Positions 1 through 7,523 of a DNA stretch of 10,177 bases are shown in pieces. The position numbers and the translations under genes were made by a program. The stretch lies in NCBI GenBank assembly GCA_947461185.1, contig CANHJY010000048.1, positions 1 to 10,177 on the forward strand, read 5' to 3'. Under the pieces are notes generated by a model that was not told the DNA's origin, ran no database searches, and saw only the letters and a list, made by a program, of their open reading frames with translations. How positions within the stretch are numbered: the first letter of the stretch is position 1; each line of letters begins with the position of its first letter. The stretch comes from Flavobacteriales bacterium. Lineage in GTDB: Bacteria; Bacteroidota; Bacteroidia; Flavobacteriales_D; Crocinitomicaceae.

Positions 1-2609
1 GTAGATGCTGCTTTGAGTTGATTTTTTTTAGGATAGTAAGTAATAAATGCTGACTCAGAAACCACATCTGGGAACTGAACTCCTGTTTCCAAAGGATTAT
101 TTTTAAATTGTGCTAATCCTATTGTAGAATCTGGAAGAAAAGTTAAAAGTTTAGAAATAGATGTGGATTGAACAAAATTAATTGTCCCTGCACCCTGCAA
201 TCCATTGTTGGAAAGCACAATCTTATTGTCATACTTGGCACCCGTTCCATAAAAATCATACCCCCCAGCAGGAACAACCATTGAAAAACCGAATGAGTAG
301 TCTGGCATAATTACCAAATCCTGCTTTATTTTAGGAAAAATACCAGCCGAAGTCAATTCACCTTTCATTCTGAAATTCTTTTCGCCAAATGAATTCAAAC
401 TATCGAGTTCAAAAGGATTTATGGTGTAGAAAAATCGAGTGCTATCATATGCACCGCTAAATATTGCATCATAATTATAATAAACAAAAGAAGATTGGGT
501 AGTTTTTAAAATAGGATAATTGGCTGACTTTACAGTTTTTCCTGATCTATTCGCTGGATTATCAACTAAAATTTCACCTTTAATATCACTAATTGCGCTG
601 TTCATTGCTATTGGCGTTTTTCCATCCTCTGGTTTTAGTGGCTGCACGCGAAAAATGGAAATATCTGTTTTAAATAAGTTTATTTTATGATCTGCATAAC
701 TGTAGTTTGCGGAATTGGCTTTAATTTCCATTTTACCAGAATTTATCCATCCCGTAAACTGAAAGTCTCTGTTTTTTCCGACAGATATTTTATTTCCATC
801 AGGAAAAATAGTCGTGTTATTTGACTCCGAAATCGATACTTCATCTACTGCATATAGATCAAGGCTCAAAGTTTTTAAATTCAATTTTCCAAATTCTGTT
901 AAACTTCTTCTTTCCTCAGCTTGCTTCTTGTAATATTCCACCCGTTTTTTCAAACTCGGATCTTTTTTATAGTCTTCATCTGTATATTGGTAGGTATCTT
1001 TCGGGCGCATATCACATTCGAACATAATATTATCAAAATCAATTTTTCCATCATTAGCATTTACATAATTCTCTAGCTTTTCTGTAATTGTAATTGTTTT
1101 GTTGTCTGCATCATAACTGACAAACCCTGAATTGGTCAATTCAATTAATGTAGGTTTTAATTGGGAAATTGTCCTCCCAAGAGATGAAGCTACTGTGCCT
1201 TCCTGTAGCGTTTTACTGTTGTTTTTTATACTCACATTATATAAAGCATTAAGGGGATTTATAGCATCCATACCTTTCAAGCGACTATAATCTTTCTCAC
1301 TGAAATATTGAAAGGACTCAAATGTAGCGTAACGTTGTTCTTGAGATGTTCCGTAATCATAGGTGAAGGTAACAGACTCATTATTCAGATCCCAAGAAAT
1401 AAGTGGGACGTAGATATTCAATTTGTGATATGAATCTTCAAAAGGTAATAATCCTAAGCCTAAATTGGTTCTTCTGAATTCCGCATTGGCTTTTTCAATA
1501 TTATAACTAAAATCACATGAAGGATGAGTTATGGAATCACCTGACGACATGAAAATTGTCGCTTTTGATCCAAAACACATAATTTTTTTAGTAGAAATAT
1601 TTACTGATTCCGATAACACAGAAAAGAGATTGGAATTATCCTTTGTGTAAGTCAATCGGGCTGGTTTTTCTTTTGACCCCTGACCCACAAAGGTCGATCC
1701 TTTTAAAATAAAACCACCTTCATAGTTTATGTTTGGTAGTATATTTTTTATAGTTAACTGATTCCCACTTGAGCTGAAAGCAGGGAGATTATCACTATTA
1801 TTTTTTGAATCATCAGCTTTATCAGTTAGATTTCCCAAAATTTTGGTGCTGAAATATTTAGTTGTCAATAAAACACTATCAGCAGAAAAAGCATCATCGG
1901 TAAAATCGACATAATAATTTTGGATTTCGGCAAATGTTGAGTCTTTATTTAATCCAGATTTTTCCCATGTTATAACACCACCTTTCCCAGACCATTGTTT
2001 ATCGTTCACATAGTAAACCCCACCAGTTCCCTTCAACTCAATATTCATCGCTTCTTCACCAGCATCTGGATAACGACACGAAAGATTACCATTATTTAAA
2101 TTGACCATTAATTGTTCAGAAAACTCAAATGTATAGTCTCCGTTTTCAAAGAACCAATAAAACTTATTTTCCTTACCCGCCAAACGTCTATCATTAAGAA
2201 ATCCCTGAGAAAAACTCAAGTATGATAAAACTTTTTTTGTTGATTTTTCTTTAGACACTTCATCCAAACCTAATTGCCAAGCATCATAACTCTTGGAATC
2301 ACCAGGGTTCATTAACAGTTGCGCATAGGAGAAAATATAATTATAAATATCGGGATAAATAGTCAATCCCTTATCATAAAAAGCACTTGAAGTCTCCATT
2401 AACTTTGTGAATTGAACATCTGAACAAGTGCTTGTGCTTGTCAAAAAAGGTACAAGTTTTTCCTGAACAAATTTAATGTCAGATTGGGTGCCATAGGTAG
2501 TTATGGTTTTAGGAAATTCTTTAATGAATTTTTGTCTGTCATTGGTAAATAACTGAGCGAAACCTTGAAATAAAAATCCGCAGAAAAATAGAAGAAGAAA
2601 TAATCTCAT
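1..2609 (-). CDS. Large predicted secreted protein of unknown function (C-terminus outside window)
   Basis: An open frame runs from the ATG at 2607-2609 to the left edge without a stop, giving at least 869 residues; the C-terminus is not visible. It starts MRLFLLLFFCGFLFQGFAQ, a typical signal peptide with a likely cut after the Ala-Gln region (residue 18-19), so export to the periplasm or cell surface is inferred. The rest is hydrophilic, rich in Ser, Asn, Lys and aromatic residues with alternating hydrophobic positions, which suggests mostly beta structure. No catalytic motif or named domain is recognised. Near residues 750-775 a Gly/aromatic-rich block reads roughly SAGIFP...MPDYSFGF...GGYDFYGTGAKYDN, which looks like a conserved family core. 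The start lies 5 bases after the prmA stop on the same strand, so it is probably the last visible gene of the DUF1599-DoxX-tpiA-prmA transcript. There is no Shine-Dalgarno sequence. The reading frame is certain; the function is unknown. Confidence 0.88.
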   Translation of the reverse strand, partial: MRLFLLLFFCGFLFQGFAQLFTNDRQKFIKEFPKTITTYGTQSDIKFVQEKLVPFLTSTSTCSDVQFTKLMETSSAFYDKGLTIYPDIYNYIFSYAQLLMNPGDSKSYDAWQLGLDEVSKEKSTKKVLSYLSFSQGFLNDRRLAGKENKFYWFFENGDYTFEFSEQLMVNLNNGNLSCRYPDAGEEAMNIELKGTGGVYYVNDKQWSGKGGVITWEKSGLNKDSTFAEIQNYYVDFTDDAFSADSVLLTTKYFSTKILGNLTDKADDSKNNSDNLPAFSSSGNQLTIKNILPNINYEGGFILKGSTFVGQGSKEKPARLTYTKDNSNLFSVLSESVNISTKKIMCFGSKATIFMSSGDSITHPSCDFSYNIEKANAEFRRTNLGLGLLPFEDSYHKLNIYVPLISWDLNNESVTFTYDYGTSQEQRYATFESFQYFSEKDYSRLKGMDAINPLNALYNVSIKNNSKTLQEGTVASSLGRTISQLKPTLIELTNSGFVSYDADNKTITITEKLENYVNANDGKIDFDNIMFECDMRPKDTYQYTDEDYKKDPSLKKRVEYYKKQAEERRSLTEFGKLNLKTLSLDLYAVDEVSISESNNTTIFPDGNKISVGKNRDFQFTGWINSGKMEIKANSANYSYADHKINLFKTDISIFRVQPLKPEDGKTPIAMNSAISDIKGEILVDNPANRSGKTVKSANYPILKTTQSSFVYYNYDAIFSGAYDSTRFFYTINPFELDSLNSFGEKNFRMKGELTSAGIFPKIKQDLVIMPDYSFGFSMVVPAGGYDFYGTGAKYDNKIVLSNNGLQGAGTINFVQSTSISKLLTFLPDSTIGLAQFKNNPLETGVQFPDVVSESAFITYYPKKNQLKAAS

Positions 2610-2614
2610 TTGAT

Positions 2615-3472
2615 TTAATTTTTAATTAATTTCAGAAAAGCCCAGGTTTCCAGTGATTCCATAGCGACAAGTTTAAAATTATATTTTTTGGCCAATAAAA
2701 GCAACTCATCCGCATCAGTTGTAAAAAAACCACTTAAAAAAAGTTGACCTCCTTGTTTGAGCATATCGGCATAAAAAGGCAAATGGCGCGTTAGTACGTT
2801 TTTATTGATGTTAGCAAGAATTAAGTCATAGTTACTTCCAGTCAAAATATCTACATCGCCGCAATGTGCCTCAATATTTTGACAATTGTTTCTATGCGCG
2901 TTTTCAATGGTATTTTCAACCGACCAAGTCTCAATATCGACCGCTACAATTTTTTGAGCACCTAACTTTTCTGAAACGATTGCGAGTACACCAGTACCTG
3001 TGCCCATATCAAGAACATTTTGTGGGAAAGGAATCAAATCAAAAAGTCCTTTCGACATTAAAAAGGTAGTTTGATGGTGCCCAGTGCCAAAAGACATTTT
3101 CGGCAAAATTTCCACGCCCATACCTATTATACATTTTTTATCGTGAAAAGGTGCGTAAATAGTTAGTAAATCTCCAACATGTACAGGATGAAATTCCTTT
3201 TCCCAGGCTTCGTTCCAATTTTGTTTAGGAATAATATTATAACGCCAATCAAAATTAAATAAGAGATGCTGGTTGGTTTCTAATTGATGTTTATCTAAAA
3301 AGGTATCCTTTAATAGATTATCAATGTCAACATCGCTAATTTGGGCATAAGCCATAATACCGTTTTCGGTATCCACAAAGCTTTCAAATCCTGATTCGGC
3401 TAATTGTGCAATTAGTATTTCCGACCAAGGATCTCTGGGTTCTATTTCAACAATGAGTTCAAGATAATCCAT
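2615..3472 (-). CDS. prmA: Ribosomal protein L11 methyltransferase PrmA
   Basis: Class I SAM-dependent methyltransferase that trimethylates lysines and the N-terminus of ribosomal protein L11 in the cytoplasm. The 285-residue length is normal for the family. The N-terminal L11-recognition domain (about 1-95) ends with NWNEAWEKEFHPVHVG (85-100), the usual PrmA linker. Next come the PrmA signature FGTGHHQTT (128-136), SAM motif I VLDMGTGTGVLAI (153-165), the acidic ribose-binding residue D179 in VAVDI, and the motif IV block DLILANIN (216-223). Family members more often have FGTGTH or FGTGHH and GCGSG; the M-G-T-G-T-G form here is the common Bacteroidota variant as far as I recall. The start codon overlaps the tpiA end by 14 bases, suggesting translational coupling, and the stop is 5 bases before the large secreted gene. 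Confidence 0.96.
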   Translation of the reverse strand: MDYLELIVEIEPRDPWSEILIAQLAESGFESFVDTENGIMAYAQISDVDIDNLLKDTFLDKHQLETNQHLLFNFDWRYNIIPKQNWNEAWEKEFHPVHVGDLLTIYAPFHDKKCIIGMGVEILPKMSFGTGHHQTTFLMSKGLFDLIPFPQNVLDMGTGTGVLAIVSEKLGAQKIVAVDIETWSVENTIENAHRNNCQNIEAHCGDVDILTGSNYDLILANINKNVLTRHLPFYADMLKQGGQLFLSGFFTTDADELLLLAKKYNFKLVAMESLETWAFLKLIKN

Positions 3473-4229
3473 TTATTGTTTTAATAATTGAAAGAAACTG
3501 ATTTACATTAAGTGATGCACCTCCTATTAATCCTCCATCCACATTTGGGCAAGAGAATAATTCTAAAGCGTTGGAATCGTTACAGCTGCCGCCATAAATG
3601 ATGGGGATACTATTGGCAATTTCAATGTTAAAATTTTCTGCAAACCAATTTCGAATAAATGCATGCATTTCTTCTGCTTGTTGGGCAGTCGCTGTTATTC
3701 CTGTACCAATTGCCCAAACTGGTTCGTATGCAATAATAATTTTAGCTACTTGATGCGGATTCAAATCATTGAGCGCATCCTTAAGCTGAGATGCTATGTA
3801 TTGAAAATGTTGTTTCTGATCTCGTATATCGGAAGTCTCTCCAATGCAAAGTATAGGTGTGATATCATTGTCAATAGCTGTAAGTAACTTTGACCTAACA
3901 AGTGTATTTGACTCACTGAATATGATTCTTCTTTCACTATGTCCAACCAAAGCATATTTCAAATTCAAATCTTGCAATTGCTCAATTGATACTTCCCCAG
4001 TATACGCACCATTTTTTTCAGGATAAAAATTTTGAGCTCCTACTTGAAAATGAATTGCCGATTGGGAGGTAGTATTTAGAAGCGTAAATCCAGGAAAAAC
4101 CAAAACAATTAGATTATCATTATGAATAGATTGAACACCATTATTTAAAGATTGTGCAAGCAGTTTGGCTTCATTTTGCAATAAATTCATTTTCCAATTG
4201 CCGGCAACAATTTTTGGTCTTTTAGTCAT
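3459..4229 (-). CDS. tpiA: Triosephosphate isomerase
   Basis: Interconverts dihydroxyacetone phosphate and glyceraldehyde 3-phosphate in glycolysis and gluconeogenesis; it is a cytoplasmic TIM-barrel dimer. The 256-residue length is standard. All active-site elements are present: N11 and K13 in GNWKMN, the electrophile H97 in ALVGHSERR, the catalytic base E169 in AYEPVWAIGTG with the mobile phosphate-gripping loop 6 right after it (170-177), and the phosphate-binding segments YGGS (212-215) and GG (236-237). There is no insertion or missing residue. Its ATG shares one base with the TAA stop of the upstream DoxX-type gene (TAATG arrangement), and its end overlaps prmA by 14 bases, so it sits in the middle of a translationally coupled leftward operon. 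Confidence 0.98.
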   Translation of the reverse strand: MTKRPKIVAGNWKMNLLQNEAKLLAQSLNNGVQSIHNDNLIVLVFPGFTLLNTTSQSAIHFQVGAQNFYPEKNGAYTGEVSIEQLQDLNLKYALVGHSERRIIFSESNTLVRSKLLTAIDNDITPILCIGETSDIRDQKQHFQYIASQLKDALNDLNPHQVAKIIIAYEPVWAIGTGITATAQQAEEMHAFIRNWFAENFNIEIANSIPIIYGGSCNDSNALELFSCPNVDGGLIGGASLNVNQFLSIIKTINGLS

Positions 4230-6118
4230 TACTGTAAAATTGATTTCAAATCTTCCATATTCGGAAGACCATAAGATGTATATTTCTCACTCACGACTCC
4301 TTTTTTGAGAATTAACATGGATGGGTTAGACCGTGAAATTATTTTCAAGCCTGTTTCATCATAATTTTGCAAAACAATAATAGGAAATCCTAAGTTTTTC
4401 TTGAATTCAGCTTGTTCCTTTAAACTACATCTCGTTATTAGAAAAAATGGAACTTTGTTATTCCTGTACAACTGAATCATTTCTTTCCATTCCTCAAAAT
4501 CTGACCAATTAGCCGTATTGATATTATCAGATACGATAAGCACAACCTGGTCATAGTTATTCATGATGTCTCTGAACGGTATGGCATTGGAATATGCATC
4601 ATCTGAATTTACCATGGATAGGTAGCTATAATTAGTTTTGTTAAAATTTGAAGAATTAAAGGTATTCCAACTTACAATGGAATCTTTTGAGGTTTCCGTG
4701 TTGTTAACACGAACGGCTGTTTTGGGATATTTCGAGAATACGGTCCTTAAAGAATAATCATTTAATGAGGATACTGATAATCCATTCAATTCCAACAAAG
4801 GATTAAATTGCATCCCTATTGATGCCGGTATTTCTGGACTAATTTCCTTTTGTATTTGTTTTATTATTTGGTAGTTCAAAGTGTCCCACAAGGCTGCATC
4901 ATTAAAATATTCCTTATCAGAATAAGACCTGGTATCTCCGGTTTTTAAATTTTTGATAAGATATTCCACTTTATAAACACCAGGTTTACCATCTGTCATC
5001 TTTTCATTTAAATCATTTCCAATGGCAAAAGGTCGAAAGTCTTTTATGGGATCATGGCGCAATACATAAATCAAAACAATGGAGAAGGAGACCAAAATAA
5101 AGAGTGCGCTACCAAAATAATTGCCCAAAAGCGGTCCGCCAGATCGGTTCATCCATAAGGAACCTAAAATTAAAAATAAAGAAAAGCCTATCGGAAAATA
5201 CCAACTGAAAAGCCAAGATAAAAGAATTATTAAGCCAAGAAAAGCCAATAAATATTGAATATTTTCATTTCTCAAATTAGGTTTAATCCGTTTCCGAGCA
5301 ATCAATATCCAGATCGTAAGATAGAGTAAAATTAAATCTTTAAAAAGAGATTCTAAAGGCGTTAAAGACCTTCCAATTGAGCCCTTAAGCGCATCACCAA
5401 AACAACCGCAATCAGTTACGCATTGTGGTTTCTTTTGTTCAAGAAGTGTTACAGAAAGATCTGTTCTATCAACAATTTTTATGGAAGGATCTGCTTTTGG
5501 ATTGGAAAGTATTTTTTGAATTCGAAGTTCATTTAAAGGGTAGGTGTTTTCGTCCCAATAAGATGAATTGGGATCACAGGATGCCGTATGCCAAGTTAAA
5601 AAGGTAAAAAACAACATAATTCCAAGTAAGAAAAAAGCCACCGATCTCATTTTAGCACCTATAATGAGAAAAACGCCAAGAATTAACTCTATTGCAGTTA
5701 ATACTATTGCCAAGAAAAAAGCATAATCTTGAAGAAATTCTAAAGAAAACCCGGGAGCTCCAAACCATTCTTTAATTCTATATGCCAATGCTCCATCTTG
5801 AAAATATTCTTCAAGTTTAATAGCAAACCCCACGGGATCATTTAACTTTATAATACCTGAGAAAATAAAAATACTGCCAACCAACCATCGTGCAATATTC
5901 GCCATCAATAGATTACCTTGAAACAGAATCAATCCGCCAATTGATAAAGTCAATGTAATATATCCTATGAAATTAAAAAGTGTAAAATTTTCAATTTGGG
6001 ATGGATGAGAGCCCAGAAGAATAAAAATTAAACCTGTTATACTAAGAAAAACAAACAAAAAATTAAAGACCAAAGACCTACCTCCAATGCTTAACTGATT
6101 TTTCATTTTACTAGTCAT
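4229..6118 (-). CDS. DoxX/BT_3928-family membrane protein with C-terminal thioredoxin-like region
   Basis: A 629-residue inner-membrane protein. Residues about 15-355 carry eight or nine hydrophobic segments (roughly 15-36, 47-67, 72-93, 131-153, 157-177, 257-274, 286-305, 306-322 and 333-353). The DoxX-like signature GSIFIFSGIIKLNDPVGFAIK lies at about 81-101. A long hydrophilic loop (178-255) holds C181, C233 and the motif DCGCFGD (236-242), as in MauE/DoxX relatives and in the BT_3928 family of Bacteroidota. Residues about 360-629 are soluble. Their last part (VVLIVSDN at 525-532, FFLITRC at 558-564, RSNPSMLILKKG at 596-607) looks like a thioredoxin fold with its cis-Pro loop, but without a CxxC pair. 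The biochemical role is unknown; electron transfer or redox handling in the envelope is only an inference from the cysteines. The start overlaps the DUF1599 stop by 8 bases, and the stop shares one base with the tpiA start. M5 is a possible alternative start. Confidence 0.9.
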   Translation of the reverse strand: MTSKMKNQLSIGGRSLVFNFLFVFLSITGLIFILLGSHPSQIENFTLFNFIGYITLTLSIGGLILFQGNLLMANIARWLVGSIFIFSGIIKLNDPVGFAIKLEEYFQDGALAYRIKEWFGAPGFSLEFLQDYAFFLAIVLTAIELILGVFLIIGAKMRSVAFFLLGIMLFFTFLTWHTASCDPNSSYWDENTYPLNELRIQKILSNPKADPSIKIVDRTDLSVTLLEQKKPQCVTDCGCFGDALKGSIGRSLTPLESLFKDLILLYLTIWILIARKRIKPNLRNENIQYLLAFLGLIILLSWLFSWYFPIGFSLFLILGSLWMNRSGGPLLGNYFGSALFILVSFSIVLIYVLRHDPIKDFRPFAIGNDLNEKMTDGKPGVYKVEYLIKNLKTGDTRSYSDKEYFNDAALWDTLNYQIIKQIQKEISPEIPASIGMQFNPLLELNGLSVSSLNDYSLRTVFSKYPKTAVRVNNTETSKDSIVSWNTFNSSNFNKTNYSYLSMVNSDDAYSNAIPFRDIMNNYDQVVLIVSDNINTANWSDFEEWKEMIQLYRNNKVPFFLITRCSLKEQAEFKKNLGFPIIVLQNYDETGLKIISRSNPSMLILKKGVVSEKYTSYGLPNMEDLKSILQ

Positions 6119-6650
6119 TAGAAAGATGAATCAATGCAAAAACAGCATAGTTGAGCATATCGAAATAATTAGCGTCTATTCCCTCGCTTATAATCGTTTT
6201 ACCTTGATTATCCTCAATTTGCTTTATCCTAAGAATTTTCACCAAAATCAAATCGGTCAATGAACTAACACGCATGTCTCTCCATGCCTCACCATAATCG
6301 TGATTTTTTTTTGCCATCAAATCAAAAGCTTCATTTGCATATTTGTCATATAAAGTCAAAGCTTCATTTTCATTCAAATCCAATTTATCAAGATTGTGTT
6401 CTTTTAATTGAATAATAGCCATTACACAATAATTCACAATTGCCAAGAATTCATCCTGGATATCTTCTCCTACTTTATTCTCCCCACTTTCTTGAATAGT
6501 TCTAATGCGTTGCGCCTTAATAAACAATTGATCTGTTAAAGAGCTCGGACGCAATATACGCCAAGCTGTACCATAATCTTTCGTTTTTTTTATAAAAATA
6601 TCACGGCAATGATTGATTATATTTGTGTATTCTAAATTAGTCTGACTCAT
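6111..6650 (-). CDS. DUF1599 protein with two tandem repeats
   Basis: A 179-residue, probably cytoplasmic all-helical protein of the DUF1599 family (PF07659), which I recall was renamed nucleotide modification associated domain 1. It is made of two copies of one unit. Copy 1 (about 10-82) contains KTKDYGTAWR, SSLTDQLFIKAQRIR and a late NYCVMAIIQL; copy 2 (about 103-176) contains KKNHDYGEAWR, SSLTDLILVKILRIK and LNYAVFALIHL. The shared core is DYG-x-AWR followed by R-x-SSLTD-x6-K-x2-RI. I place the start at the ATG of MSQTNLEY (6648-6650). The frame also opens at 6707, but that would add 19 unconserved-looking residues (MVHFRKMCIFNPRIYHGQF) lying over the folP start. This is the first gene of the leftward cluster and overlaps the DoxX-type gene by 8 bases. 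The molecular function is not established. Confidence 0.9.
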   Translation of the reverse strand: MSQTNLEYTNIINHCRDIFIKKTKDYGTAWRILRPSSLTDQLFIKAQRIRTIQESGENKVGEDIQDEFLAIVNYCVMAIIQLKEHNLDKLDLNENEALTLYDKYANEAFDLMAKKNHDYGEAWRDMRVSSLTDLILVKILRIKQIEDNQGKTIISEGIDANYFDMLNYAVFALIHLSND

Positions 6651-6698
6651 AAATTGACCATGATAAATTCGCGGGTTGAAGATACACATTTTCCTAAA
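6651..6698. promoter_or_regulatory. Divergent intergenic region between DUF1599 operon and folP
   Basis: The 48 bases between the chosen starts of the leftward operon and of folP must hold both promoters unless these lie inside the genes. On the plus strand TAAATTCG (6664-6671) resembles the Bacteroidota -7 box TAnnTTTG with one mismatch. On the minus strand TATCTTCA (6684 down to 6677) is a weaker match. I cannot find a convincing TTG -33 element at the right distance for either, so the individual boxes are tentative. Confidence 0.35.
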
Positions 6699-7514
6699 AT
6701 GAACCATTTGAAGGTGAAGGATAAATTAATCGATTTAAAATCGCCAAAAATTATGGGTATCATCAATTTGACTCCTGATTCATTTTTTGCTAAAAGCCGA
6801 ACGACAACCAAGGAGTTGCTGATTGAGGTTGAAAAAATGATTAAAGATGGTGCGTCAATTATTGATATTGGAGGATTTTCAACTCGACCAAATAGTCAAC
6901 TTATTACAATTAATGAAGAATTAGAAAGAACAAAAAATGCTGTTAGTATTATTAAAAAAGAATTTCCAGATATTATAGTTTCCATTGATACTTTTAGGTC
7001 TGAAGTCCTAAATCAATGTGCAGATGAAGGTGTTGATATGGTGAATGACATCAGTGGATTTCAATTTGACTCCAATTTTTTAAATGTTGTATCCTCTTAC
7101 AAACTGTCTTATGTTCTAATGCATTGCCCATCAACTTTTGAAAACATGCATAGGGTTGAAGAAAATATCGATTTATTCAAAAAAATGACCCGATACTTTT
7201 CAGAAAAAATAGGTTTATTAAAATCCAAAAACATCAATGATGTTGTAATAGATCCAGGATTTGGTTTCGGAAAAACATTAGACCAGAATTATCAAATCCT
7301 TCATTTTTTTCAAGATTTACACATTTTGGAAAGACCGATATTGGTTGGAATTTCAAGAAAATCGATGATTGCCAAAAAATTAGCAATTGAAACTTCCGAA
7401 ACTTTAAATGGCACTACTATTTTGAACACACTTGCCGTATTAAAAGGTGCATCTATTCTTAGGGTTCATGACGTAAAAGAAGCAGCTGAAATTTTGAAAC
7501 TTTTAAGTCGTTGA
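6699..7514 (+). CDS. folP: Dihydropteroate synthase
   Basis: Condenses 6-hydroxymethyl-7,8-dihydropterin pyrophosphate with p-aminobenzoate in folate synthesis; it is a cytoplasmic TIM barrel and the sulfonamide target. I chose the ATG of MNHLKVKD (271 residues), the normal length. In-frame TTG (6654) and ATG (6660) codons lie upstream but overlap the neighbouring start region. Motifs in order: IMGIINLTPDSF (18-29), IDIGGFSTRP (55-64), SIDTFR (95-100), VNDISG (115-120), LMH (140-142), IDPGFGFGKT (184-193), GISRKS (217-222) and ILRVHDV (253-259). Residues T62, R63, D97, N116, D185, K221, R255 and H257 sit where the pterin, phosphate and pABA ligands of characterised enzymes sit. Oddities are F60 in place of the usual Glu of GGESTRPG, N65 for Gly, and MHCPSTFENM instead of the usual MHMxGxPxTM. 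It is divergent from the DUF1599 operon and convergent with the PLP enzyme. Confidence 0.95.
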   Translation: MNHLKVKDKLIDLKSPKIMGIINLTPDSFFAKSRTTTKELLIEVEKMIKDGASIIDIGGFSTRPNSQLITINEELERTKNAVSIIKKEFPDIIVSIDTFRSEVLNQCADEGVDMVNDISGFQFDSNFLNVVSSYKLSYVLMHCPSTFENMHRVEENIDLFKKMTRYFSEKIGLLKSKNINDVVIDPGFGFGKTLDQNYQILHFFQDLHILERPILVGISRKSMIAKKLAIETSETLNGTTILNTLAVLKGASILRVHDVKEAAEILKLLSR

Positions 7515-7523
7515 CCTTGTTTT

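Noticed and set aside
821..1027. 68-codon open frame on the plus strand inside the large secreted gene
   Set aside because: It is antisense to a long intact frame, has no recognisable motif and shows no start signal; it is a shadow frame.
6111..6650. DUF1599 as part of a phage-type DNA base-modification or defence system
   Set aside because: No methylase, glycosyltransferase, restriction, phage or mobile gene is nearby; the neighbours are core metabolic genes.
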